Shown here one piece after another: positions 34,619 through 43,451 of a DNA stretch of 64,000 bases. The DNA lies in the NCBI GenBank assembly GCA_020638835.1, contig JACKHV010000005.1:261941-325940 (forward strand), read 5' to 3'. Within the stretch, counting starts at the first letter, position 1, and each line of letters begins with the position of its first letter. The translations under genes were made by a program, and so were the position numbers. The notes below the pieces were generated by a model. It was not told where the DNA came from, searched no databases, and saw only the letters and a list, made by a program, of their open reading frames with translations. This DNA is from Planctomycetota bacterium. GTDB taxonomy: Bacteria; Planctomycetota; UBA1135; GCA-002686595.

Positions 34619-36340
34619 TCAGTTCCAGAGGATCTCGAGGCCGTTCGAGAAGTTGGAGCCGTTGCCGCAGGGGCTCACGCCGCCCGGGTCGCGGTACCAC
34701 TGCTGGTAGTAGCGCAGGTTGCCCGGGAGCACGTTGCCGTTCGTGACGATCGAGCTCACCGTCGAGCCCGAACCGGTGGCGTCCGTGAAGACGACTTCGA
34801 CGCGCTCGGTCGGGTTGCCCATGCACAGGATGCCGTCCTTGAACGGGAAGGCGACGAGCGTCGAGCCCTGCACGAGCATGCTGGGCTGGTTCGCGCGCGC
34901 CTGCGAGACCGTGAACACGAGGTCGTCGTTCGCGACGATGGAGGTACCCGAGGCCGTCAGGATCGCGCCGTATCCGAGCGAGCTCTTGCAGCCTTCGCCC
35001 GCGCCGAGTGCCGACTCGTTGGAGCAGGGGCATCCGACCAGTCCCCCACCGACGTTCGCGGTGCCGTCTCCGAAGCAGAACGCGGTCGCGAGCACGCCGC
35101 CGGAGCCGGTGATCTGCATGTCGTAGTTGTTGCACTCTCCAGCGGAGCTGGCCCACACGACGACCTGGATGTAGTAGCTCTGCACGCTACCCGTCGAGTT
35201 CGTCCACGTGATCGACTCGTCGTCCGAGCCGGTGAAGCCACGCACGAGGTAGCTCGTGAGATCGCCGCAACCCACGAGGTCGTCGTACAGGTAGACGTCG
35301 ATGTCGGCCGTCGCCGTGGAGAAGAAGAGGTCCACGGTCAGCGAGTCGCCGTCGGCGACGCTCACCGAGTAGAAGTCCTCGTCCGCCTTGCTGACGAACA
35401 AGCCCGTGGACAAGCCGTCGTTCATCGAGACCGCCGAGGAGCAGTCGTCGTTGTCCTCGAGAGAGTCGTCCGACAACGGGTTGAGGCACGGATCGGGCGC
35501 CGTCGCGACGTTCAGGTCGTAGTTGTTGCAACCCGCTCCGACGGCGACTTCCGCCTTGAGCTGGACGTTGACGGGCACGCCCGAGACGTTCGACCAGCTC
35601 ACCTGGCCGGTGCCGCCGAAGCTGAAGTTGGAGTCGACTTGATTGAGGCAGGCCGCGTCGTCGTACAGGAACAGGTCTACATCGCCGTTGACACCCGACG
35701 CGTAGCTGACGTCGACGGTCAACACGTCGCCCGCGGGCACGACGACGCTGTAGTAGTCCGCATCGGTCTCCGACACGAAGAGCCCGAGGTGCGAACCGGA
35801 GGCGAGCGCCACGGCGGACGCACAGTCGTCGTTCTCCTCGAGGCTGTCGTCGACGGCGGTCGCGCAGGGATCGGGGGCGATCGTGACCTGCAGGTCGTAG
35901 TTGTTGCAGTCGAAGGAGGAGCCGAACGCCTGCACGCGGATCGCGTAGTCGGCGGCGGCGCCGGTCCCGTTCGCGACGGAGACCTGTTCGTTGTCGGAGA
36001 TGCTGCCGCTGTAAGCGATCTGCGTGGCGCAGGTCCCCGGATCGGAGAAGAGCCGGAGGTCGATGTCCCCCGTCGCGTCGACGAACAGGAGGTCGACCGT
36101 CAGGATCTGACCGGCGGGAACGCCTTGGATCAGCCAGTAGTCCTCGTCGAGGCCGCCGGCGTTCGCGGCGCCGTGCAGGAGCAGGCCCGTCGTCAGACCG
36201 GTCGGCGCGATGCTGGCGGAGGCGCAGTCGTCGTTGTCCTCGAAGCTGTCGTCGAGGGGACACTGCGCGAAGGCGGTCGTCGAGCCGAGGAGGGCGGCCA
36301 GGACGACGGCGGAGGGGCGGAGGGCGGAATGGAATCGCAT
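34619..36340 (-). CDS. Secreted protein with three PPC-type repeats and planctomycete C-terminal domain (C)
   Basis: 573 residues from ATG 36340 (MRFHSALRPSAVVLAALLGSTTAFAQ), with AGGAG upstream. Only three modules (DDSFEDNDDC, DDSLEENDDC, DDSLEDNDDC) before the shared C-terminal tail. Its three modules are closest to modules 3, 4 and 5 of paralogue A, including the AVSMNDGL and GLFVSKADEDFY stretches, so A and C differ mainly by two extra modules. A second upstream frame is open to 36484 but has no signal peptide. Surface location inferred; function unknown. Confidence 0.88.
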   Translation of the reverse strand: MRFHSALRPSAVVLAALLGSTTAFAQCPLDDSFEDNDDCASASIAPTGLTTGLLLHGAANAGGLDEDYWLIQGVPAGQILTVDLLFVDATGDIDLRLFSDPGTCATQIAYSGSISDNEQVSVANGTGAAADYAIRVQAFGSSFDCNNYDLQVTIAPDPCATAVDDSLEENDDCASAVALASGSHLGLFVSETDADYYSVVVPAGDVLTVDVSYASGVNGDVDLFLYDDAACLNQVDSNFSFGGTGQVSWSNVSGVPVNVQLKAEVAVGAGCNNYDLNVATAPDPCLNPLSDDSLEDNDDCSSAVSMNDGLSTGLFVSKADEDFYSVSVADGDSLTVDLFFSTATADIDVYLYDDLVGCGDLTSYLVRGFTGSDDESITWTNSTGSVQSYYIQVVVWASSAGECNNYDMQITGSGGVLATAFCFGDGTANVGGGLVGCPCSNESALGAGEGCKSSLGYGAILTASGTSIVANDDLVFTVSQARANQPSMLVQGSTLVAFPFKDGILCMGNPTERVEVVFTDATGSGSTVSSIVTNGNVLPGNLRYYQQWYRDPGGVSPCGNGSNFSNGLEILWN

Positions 36341-36544
36341 GATCGGAAAGGCTCCTGATGGCGGACGAGGCGCGTCCGAAGGGGGCCTCCTGCGGCGCGG
36401 ATGCCAGCCGGAGGGCTCCAGGGGGGGCGGATGGGCGGGTCCGACCGCTTCGGACCCGAGTATCGAAAGTGTACGACCCCTCACCGGCGGGGCCGAAAAA
36501 ATGGAAATTGCATTTCCAGCCCACCCGACGACCCGGAAAGGCGA

Positions 36545-36572
36545 GCGGCGGGCCTCCGTGGAGACCCGCCGC
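36545..36572 (-). terminator. Hairpin downstream of PPC-repeat gene at 36600
   Basis: 12-bp stem (36545-36556 with 36561-36572) with one mismatch and loop CGTG, 28 bases past the stop codon. Confidence 0.6.
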
Positions 36573-36599
36573 CCTCACCCACCGCGCCGCCCGAGCCGC

Positions 36600-38696
36600 C
36601 TACTGCCAGACCACGATCACGCCTTGGCTGAAGTTCGAGCCGCTGCCGCAGGGCGAGACGGCGGGGTCGCGATACCACTGCTGGAAGAAGTCCGTCTGCC
36701 CGGGGAGCGGCGTCACCGGCCCGGCGTGGACCACCGAGAAGGACGAGGTCCCGGCACCGGAGGCGTCGAGCGCGATCACCCCCACGCGCAAGGTCGGACC
36801 TCCCATGCAGAACAGACCGTCCTTGAAGGGCAGCGCGATCGGCTGGCTGCCGCGCACGAGCAAGCTCGGTTGACCGGGACGAGCGCCCGTCACGCCGAAC
36901 GCGAGATCGTCGTTCGCGATCGACGCGCTCCCGGTCGCGGAGAGCACCGCGCCGTGTCCTTGGCTGCCCGCGCACCCCTCACCCGCGCCGAGTGCGGACT
37001 CGTTGCCGCACGGGCAGGCGCCGTCGGAACCGTCGCCCGCGCAGAAGCTCGTGCCGGGGTCGCCGCCGAGCGAGACGTCGAGGTCGTACGCGCCGCACTC
37101 GGGATAGATCTGCGGCAACGGACGGATCTGCACCTGCAAGTAGACCGTCGCGTTCGTGCTCGAGGAGTTCAGCCACGTCAGGAACTGTCCGAGCTCGTAC
37201 GCGTTGCCGCGCGCGACCGGGCCGAGCGACGTGTCGCCGCAGAGCACGACGGAGTCGTACAGGAACAACTCGATCCCCGCGCTCGGCGCCGCGAACAGGG
37301 CGAGGACGTGCAGCGACTGACCACCGGGGACGTCGATCGCGTAGTAGTCCTCGTCGCTCTGGCGCAGCGTCAAGCCCGCTTGGAAGCCGGGCAGTAGGAC
37401 CGCCGCGGAGAGGCAATCGTCGTTGTCCTCGAAGGGATCCTCGGGGAGTCCCGCGAGGCACGGGTCGAGCGCGGAGAACACGTGCAGGTCGTAGTCGTTG
37501 CAGTGCGCGCTGTCGATGTCGACGCGCAACACGACCGTCCGGTCCGCGCCGGTGTCGTTGATCCAGTCGACGAAGTCCGGTCCGCCGCCGATCCAGGTCG
37601 TGTCGACCTGGTTGGCACAGTCGGTCGAGTCGTAGAGGTAGAGGTACACCTCGTCCTCGACGACCGCCGCGACGTACTCCACCTCGACGGTCAGCGCGTT
37701 CCCCGCGGGGACGAGGATCGAGTAGTAGTCGACGTCGGCCGAGACGTGCAGGTTCGCCGTCGTTCCGGGCTGGAGCGGTACCGCCGCCGCGCAGTCGTCG
37801 TTGTCCTCGAAGGCGTCGTCCGTGGCGAGGCAAGGTGCGGGGACGCTCGCCACGTTCAGCACGTATTCGCCGCACCCGGCAGCTCCGCCCACGAAGTACC
37901 AGACGCGCAAGTACACGCGCTGCGTCGCGCCCGACCCGTTCGCCCACTCGAGCTGCGCGGAGCCGTTGATCCCGAAGGCGACCGCCTCCGCGCTGTCGCA
38001 GGCCGAAGTGACGTACAGCGTCAGGTCGGGACTCGCGCCGCCCTGCGCGTAGAGCATGTCGATCGTGAGCAGCTCTCCCGCGGGCACGTCGATCGCGTAG
38101 TGGTCGCGCGGATCGCCGCTGGTCCCCGACAAGTTCAGCACGGGCGTCGTGCCCACGCCGATCACGGGCGCCGCCGCGCACGAGTCGTTCGGCTCCAACG
38201 CGTCGTTCGGCGGGCTCGCACACGGCGCCGCGATGCGCGTGATCGACATCGAGTAGTTGTTGCAGTCGAGCGCCGGGTCGGCGGCGACAATGTGGACGTA
38301 GAAGTTCGTCAGCCCCGGCCCCGCGTTCGTCGCCGAGACCGACTCGTTCCCCGTGCCGCCGTTGCTCACGTCGAGCAGGTTGGAGCATCCGAGGTCCGCG
38401 TAGAGCTCGACGTCCACGTCGCCCCCGGCCACCAGGTAGAACACGTCGAGCTGCACCGACTCACCGGGGAAGACGTCCTCTACGACCCAGTAGTCCTCGT
38501 CGAGCCCGCCGGCGTGCGCCTGACCGTAGATCGTGAACCAGCCCGACAAGAAGCTCGGCAGCGGTTCGGGCGCGAAGCAGTCGTCGTTCGCGACGAAGGG
38601 GTCGTCGTCGGGGCAGTCCGCGGAGGCGAAGCCGGCGCAGAGCGCCAAGGCGACGCAGCCGACGGACAGGCGGAGCAGAGCGGGCGCGAGCGACAT
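36600..38696 (-). CDS. Secreted protein with four PPC-type repeats, divergent paralogue (D)
   Basis: 698 residues. Signal peptide MSLAPALLRLSVGCVALALCAGFASA, then four modules (DDDPFVANDDC, PNDALEPNDSC, TDDAFEDNDDC, EDPFEDNDDC), each with the closing CNDYDL or equivalent. The C-terminal tail is a shorter form (CAGDGSDGACPCGNESALGAGEGC, MGGPTLRVGVIAL, QQWYRDPAVSPCG..SNF). Clearly homologous to A-C but much further diverged, so it is the oldest or fastest-changing copy. Function unknown; surface location inferred. Confidence 0.85.
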   Translation of the reverse strand: MSLAPALLRLSVGCVALALCAGFASADCPDDDPFVANDDCFAPEPLPSFLSGWFTIYGQAHAGGLDEDYWVVEDVFPGESVQLDVFYLVAGGDVDVELYADLGCSNLLDVSNGGTGNESVSATNAGPGLTNFYVHIVAADPALDCNNYSMSITRIAAPCASPPNDALEPNDSCAAAPVIGVGTTPVLNLSGTSGDPRDHYAIDVPAGELLTIDMLYAQGGASPDLTLYVTSACDSAEAVAFGINGSAQLEWANGSGATQRVYLRVWYFVGGAAGCGEYVLNVASVPAPCLATDDAFEDNDDCAAAVPLQPGTTANLHVSADVDYYSILVPAGNALTVEVEYVAAVVEDEVYLYLYDSTDCANQVDTTWIGGGPDFVDWINDTGADRTVVLRVDIDSAHCNDYDLHVFSALDPCLAGLPEDPFEDNDDCLSAAVLLPGFQAGLTLRQSDEDYYAIDVPGGQSLHVLALFAAPSAGIELFLYDSVVLCGDTSLGPVARGNAYELGQFLTWLNSSSTNATVYLQVQIRPLPQIYPECGAYDLDVSLGGDPGTSFCAGDGSDGACPCGNESALGAGEGCAGSQGHGAVLSATGSASIANDDLAFGVTGARPGQPSLLVRGSQPIALPFKDGLFCMGGPTLRVGVIALDASGAGTSSFSVVHAGPVTPLPGQTDFFQQWYRDPAVSPCGSGSNFSQGVIVVWQ

Positions 38697-38874
38697 GACC
38701 GGACCTCCTGGGTGGCGGCGGACTCAGCGACGTGCGCGAACCGCGGTCGGCTCGCCGAGGCCCCATCCTCCGGGGGCCTTCCGAGGAGCACAAGGGCGCA
38801 TCCGGAACGCTCGGTAAGATTCGCGACGCCCTTGCTCCCGCTCCGGGCGACGCAGCGGGGAACGGTCGAACTCC

Positions 38875-39435
38875 TCAGTCCGCACGACGCGGCCGCGCCG
38901 AGGCGATCCACACCAGCGCGCACGCCGTCGCGAGCGCGAGGGCGTCGAGCGGCGCGAGGCCCGGATCCGCGGTCACCGTCAGCGCGCGAGCCGGTCCGCT
39001 CAGCGCGCCGCCCCAGTCCGCCCACGCCGGACCGCCGCCCCCCGCGAGCATCGCGACGAGGCCCGCGAAGGCCGGCACCACGATCCAAGCGAGCAACCAG
39101 GCGGATCCGTAGCGCGTCGAACCAGCCGCGCGCCTCGACGCCGCGTTCACGACCGCCGCGCAGACGAGCGCCCAGCCCGCGCGCGGCGCGAGCTGCGACC
39201 ACGCGAAGCCGCCGCGCGCGTCGAGCCACGCCGCGAGCGCGAGCGTCGGCAGCGCCAAGCCGAGCGCGAAGCCGGCGTTCAGCGGCGCGCGCCGCGGCAA
39301 GCCCGCGAGCAGCAGCCACGGCACCAGCGCGAACGCGAGCCGCGAGCGGTCGTCGAGCGAGGCGAGCGCGTCACCGCCCAGTACCGCGGGAAGCAACGCG
39401 AGCGCCGCGGCGCACCAGGTCAGCGAGTCTCCCAC
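38875..39435 (-). CDS. Small polytopic membrane protein
   Basis: 186 residues from a GTG at 39435 that overlaps the stop of the FtsQ-like gene by 16 bases, so translation coupling is likely. About five or six hydrophobic segments (SLTWCAAALALLPAVLG, LAFALVPWLLLAGLP, FALGLALPTLALAAW, WALVCAAVVNA, AWLLAWIVVPAFAGLVAML, ALALATACALVWIA). No family recognised. The frame is open further upstream, but that stretch lies within the FtsQ-like gene. Its coupling to an FtsQ-like protein hints at an envelope or division role (inference). Confidence 0.55.
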   Translation of the reverse strand: MGDSLTWCAAALALLPAVLGGDALASLDDRSRLAFALVPWLLLAGLPRRAPLNAGFALGLALPTLALAAWLDARGGFAWSQLAPRAGWALVCAAVVNAASRRAAGSTRYGSAWLLAWIVVPAFAGLVAMLAGGGGPAWADWGGALSGPARALTVTADPGLAPLDALALATACALVWIASARPRRAD

Positions 39436-40358
39436 GCATCCGCCTGTTCGGGGGAGATGCGCGGGCGCAGGACCGCTTGGTCCCAGCGCGCGTCGAGCAG
39501 GTCCCAGTCCTCCCCCGCGGGTCCGTCGAGCAACTCGAGCGCTGCTTCGAGGTGTCGCCACTTCTGCGCGACGGGCAACTCACCCGGCGCGTCGGCGTTC
39601 GGCGCGCGGCCGAAGAGCACGACGCGGCGCCCTTCGAGGAAGAGCTGCGCTCCGGGGTTGTCGACGGAGGCCGCGCGCGCTTCGCGTGCGTCGATCAGCA
39701 CGATGCCGAGGCGGTCCTGGACGTCGGGCCCGAGGTGCTCGAAGAGCGAGGTCGCGATCGCGAGCCCGTCCTCCACCTCCGCGCTGTCGAGCCGGTCGCC
39801 CGGCAGCAGCTCGTCGGTCGGCCAGTCGAAGGGGCCGAGCACGGGCAGTCGACCGCTCCCGGTGTCCGGCGGCAGCGGCCACGCGCCGGGGAGCACCACG
39901 CCGTCCTCCGCGACGCACAAGTAGAGTTCGCCGACGCGCACGCACGCGCGGGGCCGACGCAGGACGACGTCCACGCACAGCCCGTCCGGCCAGACGGTCG
40001 AGACGTCGCCGACGTGCGCGACGAAGGGCATGGCGGCGATCTCGGCCGCCGCGCGCTCGAGCGCCTCACGCTCGCGCGCCTCGATCGGACCGAGCGCCGT
40101 CAAGCGCGCCGCGATGCGTTCTTCCCAGTCGCGCGGCACCCAGTCGCGGCCGGCGATGCGCACGCGCCGCGTGTCCACGTCGTGGTGGCCCGCTGCGCGG
40201 ACGGCGCTGTCGATGCGGCCGACGAACCAGGCGAAGCCGAGCAGGAGCAGGCCGAGCAACAGCGCCGTCGGCACGCGGCCGGAGCGACTCGCCCGCGGCG
40301 CACGACCGAACCGGGCGCGGCGTTCCTGCCCCACCCGCCGCTCCGGCGCCGCCCTCAT
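39420..40358 (-). CDS. FtsQ-like single-pass membrane protein
   Basis: 312 residues. Arg-rich cytoplasmic start, one membrane segment (PTALLLGLLLLGFAWFVG, residues about 30-47), then an extracytoplasmic part with a POTRA-like order: VRIAGRDWVP, AAEIAAMPFVAHVGDVSTVWPDGLCVDVVLRRPRACVRVG, VAEDGVVLPG, and LPVLG, all features of FtsQ/DivIB. It is not next to ftsA or ftsZ. Most described planctomycetes lack FtsZ, so an FtsQ-like protein here may serve another envelope process. Second gene of a three-gene minus-strand operon. Confidence 0.6.
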   Translation of the reverse strand: MRAAPERRVGQERRARFGRAPRASRSGRVPTALLLGLLLLGFAWFVGRIDSAVRAAGHHDVDTRRVRIAGRDWVPRDWEERIAARLTALGPIEAREREALERAAAEIAAMPFVAHVGDVSTVWPDGLCVDVVLRRPRACVRVGELYLCVAEDGVVLPGAWPLPPDTGSGRLPVLGPFDWPTDELLPGDRLDSAEVEDGLAIATSLFEHLGPDVQDRLGIVLIDAREARAASVDNPGAQLFLEGRRVVLFGRAPNADAPGELPVAQKWRHLEAALELLDGPAGEDWDLLDARWDQAVLRPRISPEQADAWETR

Positions 40359-40365
40359 CGGCCGC

Positions 40366-40620
40366 TCAGTTCCGGGCGTGGACGAGGCGCGTCTCGCCGC
40401 CGCCGGCCGGGGCTCCGGCCACGCCGGACTGGCGACGCGTCGCTTCCTCGATGAAGAGATCGAGGGTGGTCTGGATCTCGAGCACTTCGTCGCGGCTGAG
40501 CGTGATCGACTTGGCGCTCGACTGCGTGTGCAGCTCGTGTCCGAGCAGGCGCGAGACGAGCTTGAGGTTCGAGAGGTGACGCTGCAGGGCGCCGTTCGCG
40601 CGGGTCTGGTTGGATTCCAT
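40366..40620 (-). CDS. Small helical protein of unknown function
   Basis: 84 residues (MESNQTRANGALQRHLSN). One helix-rich region (LKLVSRLLGHELHTQ; DEVLEIQTTLDLFIEEATRRQ), no membrane segment. It is 7 bases upstream of the FtsQ-like gene and downstream of a strong promoter match, so it is probably the first gene of that operon. No recognised family. There is no obvious ribosome site, so the start is tentative. Confidence 0.5.
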   Translation of the reverse strand: MESNQTRANGALQRHLSNLKLVSRLLGHELHTQSSAKSITLSRDEVLEIQTTLDLFIEEATRRQSGVAGAPAGGGETRLVHARN

Positions 40621-40833
40621 GGCGGCTCGGATCGTGATCGGTGCGGCGGGGAGCGTCTCGGCTCGCCTTCCAGTGCGGCTCGAGTCGGCGGGACCTGGTG
40701 AAGTCCGCCAGGCTCGCGCGGAGCCGGGGAGGCTTCTTCGGACCCCGAGGACGCGCGGCCCTCGTTGTCGGTCGACTCTCGGGGATTCGAGCCTCGGACG
40801 CGCCGCCGCTTTCCTCCTTCGAGTGCAGTTGCT

Positions 40834-40862
40834 TAGATACAGACATGAGAGGCTCGTCTCAA
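40834..40862 (-). promoter_or_regulatory. Strong sigma70-type promoter for the FtsQ-like operon
   Basis: On the minus strand TTGAGA (40862-40857) and TATCTA (40839-40834) are 17 bases apart, five and four of six matches respectively. Predicted transcription start is near 40827, giving an approximately 205-base leader before the start at 40620. The plus-strand helicase gene begins at 40894, only about 30 bases away, so the two promoters could interfere. Confidence 0.6.
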
Positions 40863-40893
40863 GCGCTGCGCGCAGGAACCTGCGGACCACGGC

Positions 40894-43071
40894 ATGAGTG
40901 ACGCCTCCCGCCGGGGGAACCGGCGTCCTCGCCGCAAGCGTTCGGGGGAGGTGCGCGCAGCGCGCGCTTCGTCCTCGGACGCCCCCGCCCCGACCGACGC
41001 GCCGGCCGCTTCCACGCGCAGCTTGCCGGTGGAGCACGCGCTCCCCGCCTCGGAGGATCCCCGGATGCGGGTCTGGAAGGGCTTCACGCTCTCCCCCTTC
41101 CAGGTCCAGGCCGTCGAGGCGATCCGGCGCGGTCGCAACGTGCTCGTCAGCGCACCGACCGGCGCGGGCAAGACGCTGGTCGCCGAGTACGCGATCCACG
41201 ACGCGGTGCAGGCCGGCCAGCGCGTGATCTACACCGCGCCGATCAAGGCGCTCTCGAACCAGAAGTACCGCGACTTCCGCGACGACCCGCAGATCGACGT
41301 CGGCCTGATGACGGGCGACGTCACGATCCACCCCTCCGCGCAAGTCCTGATCATGACCACGGAGATCCTGCGCAACGCGATCTTCGAGGACCCGGGCGGG
41401 CTCGCCGACGTGGCCTTCGTGATCTTCGACGAGGTCCACTTCATGGACGACGTCGAGCGCGGAACGGTCTGGGAGGAGTCGATCATCTTCGCGCCGCCCG
41501 GGGTGCGCTTCATCTGTCTCTCCGCGACGATCTCGAACCTCGACGAGGTCGGCGAGTGGATCGGAGAGATCCGCCCGCACGGCATCGAGATCGTGCGGTC
41601 CGAGCACCGCCCGGTCCCGCTGCACTTCAAGTTCTTCACGGAGCGCTCGGGCGGCTTCGATCCCAAGGCACTCGAGCGGGTGCGCAAGAGCGAGAAGCAC
41701 CAGCTGCGCTCGAAGAAGCAAGGCCCCCGCCGCAAGACCGGTTCACGCGCGCGCTGGAGCGTCGACCAGCCGGGCATGCCGCCGGATCCGGGTCCGCTCT
41801 TCGACGAGCTGCAGGACCAGGGTCTGCGGCCGGTGCTGGTGTTCTGCTTCAGCCGCAAGGACTGCGAGCGCCTCGCGCGCCGCAATCAACACCGCAACCT
41901 GCTCGACGGCGACGAGCGCCGGCAGATGGAGAGACTGCAAGCGGAGCTGATCGAGCTCTACCAGCTCTCCGAGAACGCGGTGCACGCGGAGATCTTCGCG
42001 CTCGCGCGCGGCGGCGTCGGCTACCACCACGCCGGCATGCTGCCCGCCGACAAGGAGATCGTCGAGCGCATGTTCACCTCCGGCCTGCTCCGATTGCTGT
42101 TCACGACGGAGACCTTCGCGCTCGGCATCAACATGCCCGCGCGCGTCGTGGTCTTCCACTCGCTGAAGAAGTTCGACGGCGTCAGCTTCGACTACATGCG
42201 CACGCGCGACTTCCTGCAGATGGCGGGGCGCGCCGGGCGACAAGGGCTCGACGACGAGGGACTCGTCTACTCTTTGCTCTCGCCCAAGGACCTGTTCGAG
42301 GCACCCCTCGCGCGGCTCCTGAGCGGCGCCTCGGAAGCCGTCGACTCGCGCTTCCGACTCTCGTACTCGAGCATCCTGCACCTCGTCGACCGCCTCGGGC
42401 GCGAGAAGCTGCACATCGCCTGGGAGAAGTCGTTCAACCAGTTCCAGCACCGCAGCGAGTCCGACAAGCAGCAGAGCAAGAACAAGCGCCGGCAGCACAA
42501 GCAGATCGAGGCGCGGCTCGACTTCCTCGAGGACCTCGGCTACCTGCGCGGCGAGGAACTCACCGCGCGCGGCCGGATGGCGCAGCGCATCAACGGCTAC
42601 GAGCTGCAGATCACCGAGCTCCTGTTCCAAGGCGTGCTCGAGGAACTCTCTCCGACCGCGCTCGCCGTGGTCTTCGTCGGCCTGATCCACGAGCAACGCA
42701 CGCGCGGGGAACCGGTCCGCATCCCACAGAAGTACTTCGGCGACCTGCGGCACCGCGTCGACGCTACCTGCCGCGAGCTCGCCGGACGCGCCTACCAGTG
42801 GCAGCTGCCGGACGTTCCGAAGCGGCCGGACTGGGGCCTCACCACCGCAGTGCTCGCCTGGATGAAGGGCGCCGAGTTCGAGGAAGCGCTCGACGAGGCC
42901 GAGGTCGGCCCGGGCGACCTCTGCCGGGCCCTGCGCATGGCCCTGCAGCTCATGCGGCAGGTCCGGCGGGCCATCGACAAGGACTGGGACCTCTACGAAC
43001 GCCTCGGCGAGGCCCGCCTGGCCATGAACCGCGACGAGGTCGACGCCCGACGTCAGCTGGAGCTCGGCTGA
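40894..43071 (+). CDS. Ski2/Mtr4-like DExH-box RNA helicase
   Basis: 725 residues. Superfamily-II helicase: an Arg-rich N-terminus, then motif I (SAPTGAGKT, Lys93), Ia (TAPIKALSNQKYRDF), DEVH box (motif II, Asp179), SAT (motif III), C-terminal lobe with QMAGRAGRQGLDDEG (motif VI), and a helical C-terminal extension. DEVH with the 'FIFDEVHFMDD' context is the Ski2/Mtr4 class, which in other systems unwinds RNA for exosome- or RNase-mediated decay; which RNA is handled here is not known. Likely cytoplasmic. Stands alone: the next gene is 380 bases downstream. Confidence 0.92.
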   Translation: MSDASRRGNRRPRRKRSGEVRAARASSSDAPAPTDAPAASTRSLPVEHALPASEDPRMRVWKGFTLSPFQVQAVEAIRRGRNVLVSAPTGAGKTLVAEYAIHDAVQAGQRVIYTAPIKALSNQKYRDFRDDPQIDVGLMTGDVTIHPSAQVLIMTTEILRNAIFEDPGGLADVAFVIFDEVHFMDDVERGTVWEESIIFAPPGVRFICLSATISNLDEVGEWIGEIRPHGIEIVRSEHRPVPLHFKFFTERSGGFDPKALERVRKSEKHQLRSKKQGPRRKTGSRARWSVDQPGMPPDPGPLFDELQDQGLRPVLVFCFSRKDCERLARRNQHRNLLDGDERRQMERLQAELIELYQLSENAVHAEIFALARGGVGYHHAGMLPADKEIVERMFTSGLLRLLFTTETFALGINMPARVVVFHSLKKFDGVSFDYMRTRDFLQMAGRAGRQGLDDEGLVYSLLSPKDLFEAPLARLLSGASEAVDSRFRLSYSSILHLVDRLGREKLHIAWEKSFNQFQHRSESDKQQSKNKRRQHKQIEARLDFLEDLGYLRGEELTARGRMAQRINGYELQITELLFQGVLEELSPTALAVVFVGLIHEQRTRGEPVRIPQKYFGDLRHRVDATCRELAGRAYQWQLPDVPKRPDWGLTTAVLAWMKGAEFEEALDEAEVGPGDLCRALRMALQLMRQVRRAIDKDWDLYERLGEARLAMNRDEVDARRQLELG

Positions 43072-43451
43072 CCCGAAGTTGGTCCCGGCGAGATTTCACG
43101 GTTCCCTTCAAAGCCGCTTTTTTCGTATCCAGGGACGTCCGACCCTCTACTCGTGGTTGCGACCGTCGAAGCGATGGCTACACTGGCTGTCGCGAGGCGC
43201 GTCGCTCCCACGACCCGCTCCGCTGGCGCGCCGCGCGCCCGCAGCCCGAATCCACCCCTCGCGCGCCCTCCGGGGCCTCTTCGGAGGCTCACGAGCGCCT
43301 CGGGGCCCCTCGGCCGCGGACCGCAAAGCCCCCCACCGGCACGCCTTCCCTCTGACAACCCCCTCCACTCCGATCGACCGGAGCTCCGGTGCCCTCGTAT
43401 CGCGAGGACGTCGGCTGCGACTCGTGCGGACCCCCCCATCCTTCCCTGCCC
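43072..43451. other. Gene-free interval before the hydrolase-fold gene
   Basis: 380 bases. A possible promoter (TTGCGA at 43157-43162, 16-base spacer, TACACT at 43179-43184) lies 268 bases before the start at 43452. The remainder is C-rich with no signature motif. An in-frame GTG at 43389 could lengthen the gene by 21 residues, but they lack any coding character. Confidence 0.4.

Noticed and set aside
29103..36358. Plus-strand open frames opposite PPC genes
   Set aside because: They follow the PPC coding repeats in reverse and have no signal peptide or domain; treated as shadows.
29500..38300. Repeated 20-30 base stretches that might suggest a CRISPR array
   Set aside because: They are codons for conserved DD.FEDNDDC and YDL motifs at about 370-400 base spacing, vary at third positions, and lie within coding frames.
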